A stretch of DNA of 64,000 nucleotides from contig NC_091661.1 in assembly GCF_042453785.1 (NCBI RefSeq), positions 26,341,501 to 26,405,500 of the forward strand, read 5' to 3'. The notes below the pieces were generated by a model. It was not told the origin of the DNA. It saw nothing but the letters and a program-made list of their open reading frames with translations, and made no database searches. A program made the position numbers and the translations under genes. This document shows, piece by piece, positions 1 to 10,976 of the stretch (its first letter is position 1; each line of letters starts with the position of its first letter). This DNA comes from Malus domestica (Eukaryota > Streptophyta > Magnoliopsida > Rosales > Rosaceae).

Positions 1-73
1 TCCAAGCCATAAGTTTTGCGCTATGCCTTCTAAATTCAGGAAAAGAAAGTGTCATTAAATAAAATACTAAAAA

Positions 74-448
74 CTCCAGTTTCATTTTTATTATTGAAAC
101 TTTCATTTTCCTAAATTTTTGTACATACATACGTGTTTAATGATTGATGTGTACACAAAAAAAATTTAAAAATTAATAAAAATTAAAAAAAAATTTACTT
201 TAAAAAAAAAAAATTTAATGTCCACATGACGCCAGATTGGCACGGGGCACCCATTCATTGTCTTTGTCAGCACCACATCATCATTTAACGGCGATTCTGA
301 AGAAAAATTTAACAAATGAATGAAAGTATCGCAGAATTATGACATTACTCCAATTCCATTTTTATTATTGAAACTTTCATTTTCCTAAATTTATGTATAA
401 AAGGAAATTACTTATGTTCGCATTTAATGATTGATGTATACACAAAAA
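74..448. repeat. Diverged direct repeat pair in AT-rich spacer
   Basis: Positions 74-160 and 345-448 carry two related copies of an AT-rich segment that begins ACTCCA and runs into a conserved ATTATTGAAACTTTCATTTT block, then TTTAATGATTGATGT and a run of A. The second copy has extra bases near 396-415. I see no coding sequence in 1-480. The origin of the repeat is unknown; it could be a remnant of an AT-rich transposable element. Confidence 0.55.
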
Positions 449-489
449 TGCATGCATAAGAAAATATGTATAAGAAGGTGTTTGAATTA

Positions 490-1450
490 ATATTTAACAT
501 TGGGCTTTATGAAATAAGGCCCAAGGGTGTCACAGCAAAATGAGGACTTGCCTTAAGCCCAGCAAAGAGGCTTGAAGCAAATTGAAGCCTTTTCAGCCAA
601 GGCATAGGCCATGTGCCTAAGGATGAAGTGACAGATGACAAAGATCAACTCACCACCAGCCAAAAAACACTTTCTAATGGCATTACAAGTAAATAGATGA
701 TGACTCACTACCCTCTGAGAGCCCTCGGCCAAGAGTAAAACTAAAGCAGTCGGGCCAAATTGTCTATAAAAGGAGAAAGAGACAGAGACAAGGACACTCA
801 AACAACCAATCAATCAACATACAAACACTGCTCTCAAGCCAATTCCACCTAGAAAGCTTAAACTTGTCCATATTCAGTCCTTTTTAGCTATATTCCCCTT
901 AGAAAAGCCATCTTTTGTCTACTATAAAAGCTCTGCTACATTCCCTTAGTGTTGTAGTATCGATTCCCTCGTGTAAAACCTATTTAGCATCCATCCTTTT
1001 TAGCATATAACATCTGTAAACCCAAAGAAAAGTGGCTGCAAGAAGTTCAACTTTGTCCGACAAAGTTAAATTTTGCCCAAGTCTCTTTATTTATACTTTA
1101 ATTTAGTAGATATTTCGCTTAATGAACTTTTCAGTATGTATTCAAGTTGTTTCCACCTTTTTTCTACCTAAGAGCCCCATTTGCATTCGAATATGGTTAA
1201 GTTAATGGATCTACCTTCATTAAAGTGAACTGTAATCGAGGAAATAGTAGTAAAGGGGCCTGAACTCCCTTTGTTTTGGGTGTACAAGATTATGAACTAA
1301 AAGTCCTTGTTTACGAGGCAAGAAAAAGAACTTAATGTAGACTTAACACATCTGTGACAATCCTTTGATAACAAGAAGTTTAAGTAACTTGGGGCGCAAA
1401 TAATCAACTTAAATCACATTTGTTCAACATCTGTTATACTAAGATAGCAG
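490..1450 (+). mobile_element. Possible degraded LTR or LTR-adjacent fragment
   Basis: This stretch has the look of an LTR: a TATA-like TCTATAAAAGG at about 762-772, then a purine-rich leader, a second CTATAAAAGC near 922, and a downstream TAGCAGTGGCACGCC around 1445-1459 that resembles the LTR/primer-site junction of Ty3-type elements. No coding domain, second LTR or target duplication was found. The small minus-strand open frame at 813-553 has no recognisable domain and is not called as a gene. The assignment is tentative. Confidence 0.3.
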
Positions 1451-1630
1451 TGGCACGCCAAGATCCTTGTTAGTTTTGATTGTGAACCTCAAGGCCTACA
1501 CCTAAGGCCCCACAAAGGCACCTGTCAAAACTAACTACTAACGTATCTTGCAGTACACTAAGTAAGAGCAAGCCGGACAACACACCAAGTGCCAAACCCC
1601 TGGGGAGCTGTGCGAGGGGAAATCCTTTAG

Positions 1631-1831
1631 GAATTGGATCATCTCCTGAGCAGGAGATCAGTATCTTCCTGACCCACTAACACGGGGCATTGAATTTTGA
1701 TTCAACGGCTACAAACATTGAACTCCTCTAAAAGTTATAATAATTGTAACCGTTGGATCAAAATTCAACGGTCCGTGTTAGTAGGTCAGGAGGATCCTGA
1801 TCTCCTGCTCATGAGAGGATCCAATTCCAAC
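1631..1831. mobile_element. Foldback MITE, about 200 bp
   Basis: The left end (GAATTGGATC..., 1631 onward) is the inverse of the right end (...GATCCAATTCC, to about 1829). The arms pair over most of the element, including CTCCTG/CAGGAG and the internal TTGAATTTTGATTCAACGG block against its complement. CCTTTAG occurs at 1624-1630 and again at 1832-1838, a probable 7-8 bp target duplication compatible with a hAT-type origin. No coding capacity. Confidence 0.75.
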
Positions 1832-1839
1832 CCTTTAGC

Positions 1840-2850
1840 CCGAACAGAAGGCTCATGACTTTGCGTACACGAAAATTACATATATACGTGTTCAACGAGA
1901 AGAGTATCCTCTTAATTCCGAGATTGTTTCTGTGCATTGGGCATAAGAAAAAATCCAGCCCATAAGTCTTTGGAGAAAATTTTTGCAATGGATCTTTTCT
2001 TCCTTTTGTTGTTAAAACTTTTTAGTGTCTACCATTATGCCTTTTTTTCGGCCTTTATCTAGTTTGGCAAGAATGTTGTGACCGTTAGGAAATTTAGAAA
2101 TTGTTGCCTAATCAAGGGTTTGGAGTTTCTTGTAAAAAATGACCTTGTTTTTTACTTGCAGCTAGTATTTCTTCTTCCCTGTGGTTTTTTATTTATATAG
2201 TTGTAACCACATTTAACTATTTATCAATAAGTTGATTTAACTAATTATCAATAAGTTGTTTATTTATACGTGTGTTTCTTTAAAAACGACGCTTAATAAA
2301 TTATATGAACACGTATTGAATTTTTTTTAAGTGTGACGGTCATATTATTATGTATTGTTACTGATTCACATTTTATAACACACGTTAATTGGTAACCGTC
2401 ATACTGAAAAACTTCTCCACAGACGATGAATAGTGGTTGAAAATTGCCCTTGCTTGCAATATTTAGTTTGTTGGGTGTGATTTTTAAAGCTCTCACTTGA
2501 GCGTCCACATCAGTAAAACAGAGGAATAACAAGAAAAAGATGATTTCATTAAACCATAAGATTTCTTTAACACGTTGCTTAAAAGTACAAAACAATCTAT
2601 GAATCAATGAAAGCATGTCTATCTATGACTAAATCAGATGGTGAGCTCAGTTTTTGAAATCCTAGCACCACATCCTCTACATCGGCTTTGATGTATAAAA
2701 AAAGAACAATAAAACAGAGCAAGAACTAGGCCCCCAAATGCAGGGGAACTCAAGACAACAATGTAAAATCATACAACTGAAATAAGGGAAAAATGAAAAC
2801 CCGGTAACCGGGTTTTTACAAAAGTTGCTGTGGATACAATCTTAAGATTC
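1840..2850. other. Spacer and laccase 3' flank, no gene recognised
   Basis: About 1 kb without a supported gene. A minus-strand ATG open frame at 2616-2293 (107 codons) begins with a hydrophobic stretch but matches no family I know and is probably chance. From about 2715 to 2850 the sequence resembles 16190-16310 downstream of the second laccase (shared AATGCAGGGGAA and AAAACCCGGTAA blocks). It is therefore the conserved 3' flank of the duplicated laccase unit. Confidence 0.6.
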
Positions 2851-5112
2851 TTAACACACAGGCAGATCCGCCGGTGGTGGCTCGATCGTTTGCAGTTCCC
2901 CAACTCCATTGTCCACCAAGAACACCATGGCCAAACCCCAGTTGATGTGAACATCCAAGTGACAATGCATTATCCATGCACCTGCATATATCAAACGTAT
3001 TTGACAAAAAAAAAAACATATATTAAACTTATAAGTATAAACAAATCCTAGAAACGTTGCTATGAGTTTGAATAGTTTAGAATAGAATATCGTCTTGTGA
3101 AAGAAAAATAATTTGAAATTGTTACCTGGATTGTCAGCGACGAATCGGATAACTGCCCATCCATTCGCAGGCACTGCCACTGTGTTCCTCATAGGTGGAT
3201 CAACAAGGTTGAACTTTTTGGTATCGGTCTTGGCATTGAAATTTCCAAAACCTTCGGCAAGGATGTAAAAATCGTATCCGTGAAGATGGATAGGATGGTT
3301 TTCGGGTGTGACGATGCTTGTGTCCTGCAGCACAACCTGCACCCTTGATCCATACTTCAAGTTGTATCCTCTAGTGCCCGACAAAGGCTGCCATAGAGAA
3401 CTGCTCACATTGCCCGTGTAGTCGAATTTCTTCGGAGGGTTTGCTGGAAAATCATTGGTGAAAACTCCAGGGATGTTTTGTTGGTAAGCCTGAAGGATTG
3501 ACATGTTATTTGGAAGCACGAAGGACACATTGTTCATGCTGGCAGTGAAGCGTGTCCCGTTTGGGCCTTGGCACCTTCTGGCTCTGAAATGTTTAGGGCA
3601 ATTGTTGAGTCCAAGACCGATAGTGAAGAAGAGGTTTTCGTCGATTTCAGTTGGGACTTCAACTTTTCTTGGACTTCTGAAACTCTTGGTGAAAGCAGAA
3701 GCAGTGTTTGTGTCATTGAAAGCAGGGAGTTGTGGCATAATCGGTTTAGCTGTTGGACCGTTTTTGCAACTAGGGCTGCAAGGGGCAGACTTGTATTCAA
3801 GAATGGCGGTGGTGGTGGTGTTGCCGAATGCTGCATTTTGCGCGCTGAAATAAGCACTTGCCGCCAAGTAGTACCGGGCCGGTGGCTGGTCACCCGTGAT
3901 TAAAACATCGGTGGTCTGCCCAGGGCCTAGCATGAGTACCGTGGTAGTGAAAGGTTTGGTATAGGAGGCATCAGCACTAACAACAGTGAGTTTGTGGTTG
4001 GCCACAGAGAAGAAAAGAGGTTGGTTGAGGCCAGCATTGATGACTCTAAGAAGGTTGGTCTCGCCGGAGTCTATAGGAACTATGACAGTGTCTGCAAAAA
4101 TCACAATAAAAATTTATCAATTCATAAGTGGTACATACGACTTACTTATTACATCAATTATTAGGGTCAGTTTAACTTAGTTGATTATTGCACGTAAAAC
4201 TTTTATTGTGGAATTACCTTTGCTTGAGCAATTGTAAAGATCACCAGGTTGACCATTGATGGTGTATGCATCAGAAACATTTGGAGCTCCTCCTGTCCTA
4301 GTAGCCTGCCTTATAACATCGATAGGGTTAGCGTCCCACCATTCACCGAGAAGAAGGGTTGTTTCGCGTTTCGGTTTAGTGAAGGGGTAGGAGTCTCCTT
4401 GTTTAGGATGAATGATGAGTGCGCCGTAAACGGTGGCTCTAAGCCATGAGCTGTGAGCATGCCACCAGAGAGTACCTTCTTGCCCTTGAATTGTAAATCG
4501 GTAGGTATAGCTTCCTCCTGGCCTAATCGGGCACTGAGTCACAAATTCAGGCCCATCTGCCCATCCAGTTCTAATCTGCCTAATCCCATGCCTGAAATGA
4601 AGAAGATAAGGCATGTTGATTAATTTCTTCGGAGAAATGAAGAAGATAAAGATTCTCTTGCGAGCCTTTCTGACAACATAAGAAGCATGAGAGTAAAAAC
4701 TCGTATTCATGTGCATGCACGCAGGCGTGTTAGTTACCAGTGAATAGTGACATTGTATCGAGCTTTGTTTGTAACTTTGATGAAAAGAGTGTCACCATTG
4801 TTTGCTTCCAAGGTTGGTCCAGGGTACTGTCCATTTACTGTGATGGAGTTGTGGGTTTTGCACAGCCTCTTCACTTTAGTTGCTTGAATCTGTATTCCAT
4901 TTAAATATTAAATATAGTGAGAAATGAGTACGTAAGAAGAAGAAACGTACGTGAAATACAAGAGATGTAAAAATTAAACTTACAACAAACTCATGCTGGT
5001 GAGTTTTGGGCTCTGCCGAACACATTGTCGATGAAGCCAATAGAAGGCAAAGGCCGAAAAGGCATAAGGAGAGTCGGATTTTGTTGCTGAAAATGGCGTT
5101 GAGTGCCTCCAT
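2851..5112 (-). CDS. LAC12-like: Laccase (LAC12/LAC5-like multicopper oxidase), copy 1
   Basis: Secreted blue copper oxidase (p-diphenol:O2 oxidoreductase) that oxidises monolignols in the cell wall. Five exons on the minus strand: 5112-4984, 4889-4738, 4591-4218, 4091-3126 and 2981-2851. All junctions are GT-AG and the joined frame gives 583 residues, normal for plant laccases. Residues 1-33 are a signal peptide. The copper ligand motifs are complete: HWHG near 93-96, HAH near 138-140, HPIHLHG in exon 4, and HCHLDVH near 546-552 with Leu in the axial position at about 557. The closest family members I recall are Arabidopsis LAC12 and LAC5, which belong to the lignin group; this is from memory. 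The start is the only ATG before the signal peptide and matches copy 2. It forms a tandem pair with 16314-18569. A conserved TATA motif lies about 100 bp upstream. Confidence 0.95.
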
Positions 5113-5210
5113 CTCGATGGATTAGCTAGGCTATGAGCTCGCTGATGAACCCTTAACCTTTGAATGATCGAGAGAATGTGGTAGTTTGAGGTGATAAAGT
5201 GGGGGGATGC

Positions 5211-5217
5211 TTTTATA
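5211..5217 (-). promoter_or_regulatory. TATA box of laccase copy 1
   Basis: Minus-strand TATAAAA in the context ACTATAAAAGCAT, 99 bp upstream of the ATG. The identical context occurs at 18631-18637 upstream of the second laccase, and the surrounding 150 bp is well conserved between the copies, including a GTTGCACCCACTGGCC block at about 5309-5324. Transcription is expected to begin roughly 30 bp downstream, giving a short 5' UTR. Confidence 0.7.
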
Positions 5218-5219
5218 GT

Positions 5220-8110
5220 AAAACTTTGAGGAGAGAGGCTGGCAGATTAGGTTTTGATTCAAAAAATGGTCAGAGCCTTGAGCAAACTTACTTCAACCCG
5301 GTAAGAGTTGTTGCACCCACTGGCCTATCTCTAATGCATTATGTCTCAATGCAGCTTGCTTCTCAAGTCTTCTTTCTGGGATTGAATAATTCAATAAGAG
5401 TAATATTAGAGAGATTAAATTTGTAGATAAAGTTTTGAAAACTAAAGGATATGGAAGTTGATGATTGATTTATTATTTACACGTTGATAAACATGTTTAT
5501 TCTTATTGGTGACATGTTATTTAGTTTACAAATTTAATTAGTCTTTCAAATTTGATCTCCCTAACATTACCCATTAATATTGGTTTTTTTTTTCATATAT
5601 GTTAATGCAACTAGAAAAAGCGTAAAGTTAATCCTACTTTTTTCCCCAAACGTAAGGACAATCGTAATGATGAAGAAGACCAAAATTAAATTAGAAACAT
5701 ACTTATAAGTCAAACCCATTGTTCTAATCAACCTTAAACCCTCAAGCAATCCTTTGATAAAACGACATTAGTATAGTGATTTTATGTGGCATCACGCAAA
5801 TGGAGCTAGCACTCAGATTCAAGCACATAATGAATCATTATGCTGAACACATGATGAATCAAGATAATTAAATCGATATTTTTGGTCTCTCCTTTGGCTA
5901 GCTAAAATTATTTTCGTTTCTAAAAAGGTAAGGTTTATGTTTCCTTTCTATTTTCAAGCATTTTTTAAATTTTTTTTCTTTTAATATGAATGGTTAGGTT
6001 TATTTACTAAATAACATCGAGGTTTTCTGAAAAAAAAAACGATGGAGGTTAGAAGAATCAAGAGGGAAAGAGTTTACCGACTAAAAATATTTGCATGAAT
6101 TCGTCAAACCAGCTTTTTCCTTCCTAATGTGGTATGGGAAATCAATAAGCAATCTGCCTAAAGTCCATGCTTTAGAGAAAAGTGGAAAAGTAAATTAGCT
6201 TGAGAAAACTAAGTCGGAAATATGGTTGTTCTTTTCATTGTTTTCAAATATTAATTTTTCATAAAAATTACAGTTTACCCATGTTTCATTTGATGATGAT
6301 GTTGTGATATAATAGGTTTTGTCATATTTTATCATTTCATAAATATATGAATTATTATGCTCACGTTTGTTAAAAGGGAGTTTTAACGAACCATAGATTC
6401 AATCGAAATCAAAACCTCAAGTAAGGTTACTTAATAAACTCATCATAAAATCAACATTCAGAAGTAATTAATTGAATTAATTATATTTTTCAATATCTAT
6501 GATTACACTAACACCACAAAAAAAAAAATGTTAAAGAAATTAAAAAGCCCACAAAGCCACAATGAGGTTGTACTAGGTCACGATCGATGATAAATTAGTT
6601 GGTTAGCTACAACAAGAAGAGATGATCGAGTGCAGGGAATTTGAGCTAGGGTTTATTAATTTATTATTAGTTAATTAATGTTAAAAGTGGACCACACAGG
6701 ATCAAATCTCAAGTTTGCCGTTAATTTGATAGGAAAGATGAGTAGATTAAGTCATCTCTCTACAATTAGGTGGCATATGTTGCATGCGTTACAATACATC
6801 AAGATTTGATTGGGTCTAACAAAAATTCAGTTAGAGTGATGGATACTTAAACAGAAAATTTAATATATATTTACAAGAATTCTGTTTAAATTAGGTAGCC
6901 TATCACACAGCAGAACGCGCGCAGGGAAGGTATTATCCATGTAATTAATGTTTGTATTAGGTTTTGTAGCTATATACGAAGAGAATGAAAGGTCAAAGAC
7001 CAGCTAGTGGCTTTGCCATGGCGTCCACGCTTCCAATGGCCGGAAAAACTCACAAAGGCATTTCAGCTACCTCCTGGCCACCATTGCGTGATTCACCAAC
7101 GCTAAAAATCGAACACAAGACATGCCATGTGAAACAAAATTTAGAGGAAGCTAGGAAGTGGCATCTTATATTATGTAATGTTAATTGATAATTAGGGTTT
7201 GTCTATTAGCCAAGATTGGAACCATAGCGCATCTCAAAATGAGAAGATATAGAGCAACGCCTAGTTTAGCTACAAAATTTTGATTTGTTTTGTTAACCTT
7301 AGTGCTTTTGTAGGCAAAAATGAAGACGTACGAAGATTATTTGTCCTATCATTGATTGTATCGAGACGTAAGAATATCTACCTTATCATTGATTGTATAC
7401 ATATTTGTGACTGTGAGTCCATCTCTCTTATTTACCAATCGATTGGTTGATATAGTATATGTATTAATACTTGTTAATAGAAAGAAAAAAAAAACTATGG
7501 TATAGCTATTGGTTTGATCCCAAATTAGGAAGCCTTAATGTTGTTTTGTTGTATTGTATGGTTGGTTATGTTACTTTGTATTAATGTACATCATTTTCTC
7601 AAACCAAATAGAAGCCACAACATACATGATGGAGGCCTTATCGACCATAAAACTTACGTACTCTGCAATGTTAGACAAATGTTTATCCTACACTCATCAT
7701 TATGTGACGTGCAATTGGTCAACTGATGAGTTTTACACCAAATCACATGAAATATAAGTGTTGTAGAAACCCTAATGAACTAGTCACTCTCTTACAGATA
7801 AGTTGTCCCTTTACCGGCATAAGTGTTCAAAGAAGTACAACAGTACATGCAAAGTTTAAGTGATAATTAGATTGACAAAGCCAAACAGACCAGCTGATTA
7901 CCTAATTACAGGCAGACAGATGGTGACAATTCTGTTAGTCATTTTGAATGGAAGCATGTCAGTGATGTGTACACACCAGAAACTAGATCAGAGAGCGAAA
8001 TAAAGAATGGGGGGAGGTGTTGGATTGGATAGGTGAACAAATAGCAATTAACATATAGTTGGTAGAGTTTGTTATTGACTTCTATTTTCAGAATCTTCAG
8101 TTGACATCGG
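5220..8110. repeat. Upstream part of laccase duplication unit, copy A
   Basis: Non-coding DNA that aligns in blocks with 18640-22165 upstream of laccase copy 2. Shared landmarks include GTAAAGTCCATGCTTT (about 6158; 19235), AGTCATCTCTCTACAAT (about 6749; 19578), GGTAGCCT near 6894 and 19729, CTAGTTTAGCTACAA near 7261 and 20660, and GATAGGTGAACAA near 8028 and 22089. Copy A lacks the SINE and the foldback element present in copy B, so it preserves the empty sites. No gene is supported here; the short open frames at 6985-7188 and 7538-7757 have no domains. Confidence 0.75.
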
Positions 8111-8526
8111 AAGTGCAATCGGAAGTCGTTATGAAGGATGCAAATACTTACAATAAAAATTGATTCACAATTTAATTATACTAGCCTCTTGCACGCAAGC
8201 TCTTTTACATCTTTTTTTTTTTTTTTAAATATTTAAGAAATAAAGGAAATAAAACTGCCTCTCCATGGAGCTTGTGACAATTTTTTTTTTTACATCTTAT
8301 TCTCTACCTGCTTGTAATTTTTATTCTTTCTATTTGTTAAAAATATTTTTAAAAAGTAAAGAAATAAAGGAAAAATAACTACCTACTACGTAAGTAGTTT
8401 TGTTTTGTTAGTTTGTATTTTTTTTAAATTAAATTGTTTCATTTTAAAATCCTAATTAGGAGAGATAATTTTGGGGATTGTGAATAATTCATTATTTTTC
8501 CTTTACTTTATATATACTAGCATATG
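8111..8526. other. AT-rich spacer before the composite insertion
   Basis: AT-rich DNA with long T runs and a diverged internal repeat (ACATCTT followed by T-rich DNA and AGAAATAAAGGAAA, near 8207-8250 and 8290-8375). No coding signal. It ends in ATATG (8522-8526), which recurs at 13385-13389 and is the putative left target duplication of the retroelement composite. Confidence 0.55.
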
Positions 8527-9203
8527 TGACACATCCCCGCCCGGGCAGGACCACTTCCTGAGCCCGACTCCATCGTAGCACGATATTGTCCGATTTGGGC
8601 CCCGACCACGTCCTCAAGGTTTTGTTTTTGGGAACTCACGCAAGAACTTCACAGTGGGTCACCCATCATGGGATTGCTATCGCGCGAACTCGCTTAACTT
8701 CGGAGTTCCGATGGAACCCAAAGCCAGTGAGCTCCCAAAAGACCTCGTGCTAGGTAGAGATGAGAATATACATATAAGGCTTACAAGATCCACTCTCTTG
8801 GGCGATGTGGGATGTTACAATCCACCCCCCTTAGGAGCCCGATGTCCTCATTGGCACACTTCCGGCCAGGGATTGGCTCTGATACCAAATTGACACATCC
8901 CGCCCGGGCAGGACCACATCCCGCCCGGGCAGGACCACTTCCCGGGCTCGACTCCACCGTAGCACGATATTGTCCATTTTGTACCCTGACCACGCCCTCA
9001 CGGTTTTATTTCTGGGAACTCACACGAGAACTTCCCATTAGGTCACCCATCATGGGATTGTTTTCGCGCGAACTCGCTTAACTTCGGAGTTCTGATGGAA
9101 CCCGAAGCCAGTGAGCTCCCAAAAAGCCTCGTGCTAGGTAGAGATGAGAATATACATATAAGACTTACATGATCCATTCCCTTGGGCGATGTGAGATGTT
9201 ACA
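8527..9203 (-). mobile_element. Cassandra TRIM retrotransposon (5S-like LTRs)
   Basis: A complete small non-coding LTR element on the minus strand. The 5' LTR is 9203-8891 (about 313 bp, starting TGTAACATC and ending TGTCA) and the 3' LTR is 8819-8527 (about 293 bp). Between them are a primer-binding site TGGTATCAGAGCC (8887-8875, complementary to initiator tRNA-Met) three bases inside the 5' LTR, and a G-rich polypurine tract next to the 3' LTR (about 8836-8820). Each LTR contains a 5S rRNA-like segment with the conserved AACTCCGAAGTTAAGCGAGT and CCCATGATGGGTGACCC blocks (about 8640-8745 and 9000-9120). This is the defining feature of Cassandra. The right LTR has a short internal duplication of the CATCCCGCCCGGGCAGGACC motif (8896-8938). 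No 5-bp target duplication flanks this element alone. Confidence 0.92.
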
Positions 9204-9206
9204 ATC

Positions 9207-10930
9207 TTCATTTATCACAAGAGCCTTAAGTATATCTTCAATCAGCCAAACCTCAATCTCTGGCAGCGGAAGTGGGTAGAGTTATTCAGTGATTATGACT
9301 GCACCATTGAGTATCACCCAGGTCGTGCCAATTCGGTGGCTAATGCTCTTAGTAGGAAGTCTCATGGCCAACTTAATGCTGTTTATGCTAGTCGCATTCC
9401 TCTTTTGACTGACCTAAGATCCACTGGAGTAGCTTTGAAAGAGGGTCGTCGGGGGGCCCTAATTGCCAGTTTTCAGGTCAGGCTGGTTCTGTTGGATCGT
9501 GTTCTCGAAGCCCAGAGAAATGATACAAAATCTCAGGAATTGATACAAGCAATGTCAGACGGGAAAAAGAAGGACCTCTGGATTAGAGATCCTGACGGCA
9601 TGCTTATGCAAGGTGAACGGATGTATGTACCGAATGTTAAGGAACTGAAGAGAGACATATTAGACGAAGCGCATATTTCTGCTTATGCGATGCATCCAAT
9701 GAGCACCAAGATGTACCATACCATCCGACACTTCTATTATTAGCCAGGTATGAAAAGAGAGATTGCAAAGTATGTTAGCCGTTATGCAATTTGCCAGCAG
9801 GTTAAGGCAGAAAGGAAAAGGCTATTTGGATTGCTACAACCACTTCCGATACCTCAGTGGAAATGGGAAGATATTACAATGGATTTTGTGTACAAATTAC
9901 CTCGTACGCGAAATGGTTACGATGGTATCTGGGTGGTAGTTGATCGGCTTACCAAGTCAGTGCACTTCATACTCGTTCGTGAAATTTTCTCGTTAAGTCA
10001 GTTGGCCGAACGGTTCGTCTCTGACTGGTTAGGTACCACGGAGTTCCAGTTAATATCATTTCTGACGGAGACCCTCGATTTACTTCGAAGTTCTGGGTAG
10101 CTTTTCAGGAAGCTTTGGGATCGAGACTACTCTACAGCACCGCCTATCATCCTCAAACAAATGGGCAGTCAGAGAGAACTATCCAGACCTTGGAAGATAT
10201 GTTGAGATCATTAGTTCTACAGTTTGGAGACGCTTGGCATAAACGCTTACCGTTGATAGAGTTCACATACAACAACAACTTCCATTCTAGTATTAGTATG
10301 GCACCGTTTGAAGCGTTGTATGGGAAACCGTGTTGTACTCCACTTTGTTGGTCCGAGGTCGGTGAGCGAGTTTTGGTGGGCCCTGAGATCGTAGATGAGA
10401 CGACAAAAAATATTCAGGTGATAAAGGCTAACCTGAAAGTGGCCTAGGATCTGCAGAAGAGTCTCACGGACAGACATTCTACCGATAAAGTTTATGAGGT
10501 TGGTGATTGGGTATTCTTGAAATTATCGCCGTGGAAAGGTGTTGTGAGATTTGGAAAGAAATGGAAGCTCAGCCCTAGGTACATCGGACTGTACTAGATC
10601 GTTGAACGAGTCGGTGAAGTTGCTTATCGACTTGCTTTGCCACCAAAGTTGTCAAGAGTGCACAATGTGCTTTATGTATCAATGTTACGAAGGTACGTTT
10701 CTGATCCGTCACACGTAATCCCTCCTCAACCACTGGAGATCAATCTAGATTTTACCTATGATGAGGTTCCAGTGACTATCCTTGATTGGAAATATCAGGT
10801 TCTTAGGAACAAGACCGTGCGGATGGTGAAGGTTTTGTGGAGGAACCACTCGGTGAAGGAAGCCACTTGGGAGACAGAAGAGCGTATGCGAGATATGTAT
10901 CCACATCTATTTTATGGCTTTGATTTGTAG
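9207..10930 (+). pseudogene. Chromovirus (Ty3, Tekay/Del-like) pol remnant
   Basis: The 3' part of a Ty3 polyprotein gene. From 9216 it reads the end of RNase H ([10 protein letters not shown], then ...[20 protein letters not shown]). The HHCC zinc-binding region of integrase follows ([10 protein letters not shown] ... CQQ, about 9670-9800), then the catalytic core with DFVYKLPRT and, in another frame, STAYHPQTNGQSERT. A C-terminal chromodomain-like end (VLWRNHSVKEATWE) stops at 10930. It is broken by a stop near 9742, a frameshift between about 10030 and 10090, and stops near 10445 and 10596. Gag, protease, reverse transcriptase and the 5' LTR are missing because the sequence begins at the Cassandra edge. 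It cannot be autonomous. Confidence 0.92.
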
Positions 10931-10976
10931 TCCATGTTGAAATTTCGGGGACGAAATTTTTATAAGGGGGGTAGAT

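Noticed and set aside
2293-2616. Minus-strand 107-codon frame with a hydrophobic start
   Set aside because: No recognisable family and AT-rich context without supporting signals; it may be chance or an exon remnant.
3503-3903. Plus-strand open frames opposite laccase exon 4 (also at 16929-17279)
   Set aside because: They are antisense shadows of the long conserved laccase exon; the laccase frame has the family motifs and splice sites.
8654-9081. Overlapping short open frames on both strands
   Set aside because: They cover the Cassandra LTRs and internal region, which are non-coding.
8640-9120. Possible 5S rRNA genes on the minus strand
   Set aside because: The 5S-like segments are incomplete and lie in matching positions within two LTRs with a tRNA-Met primer site between them, as in Cassandra; they are not an rDNA repeat.
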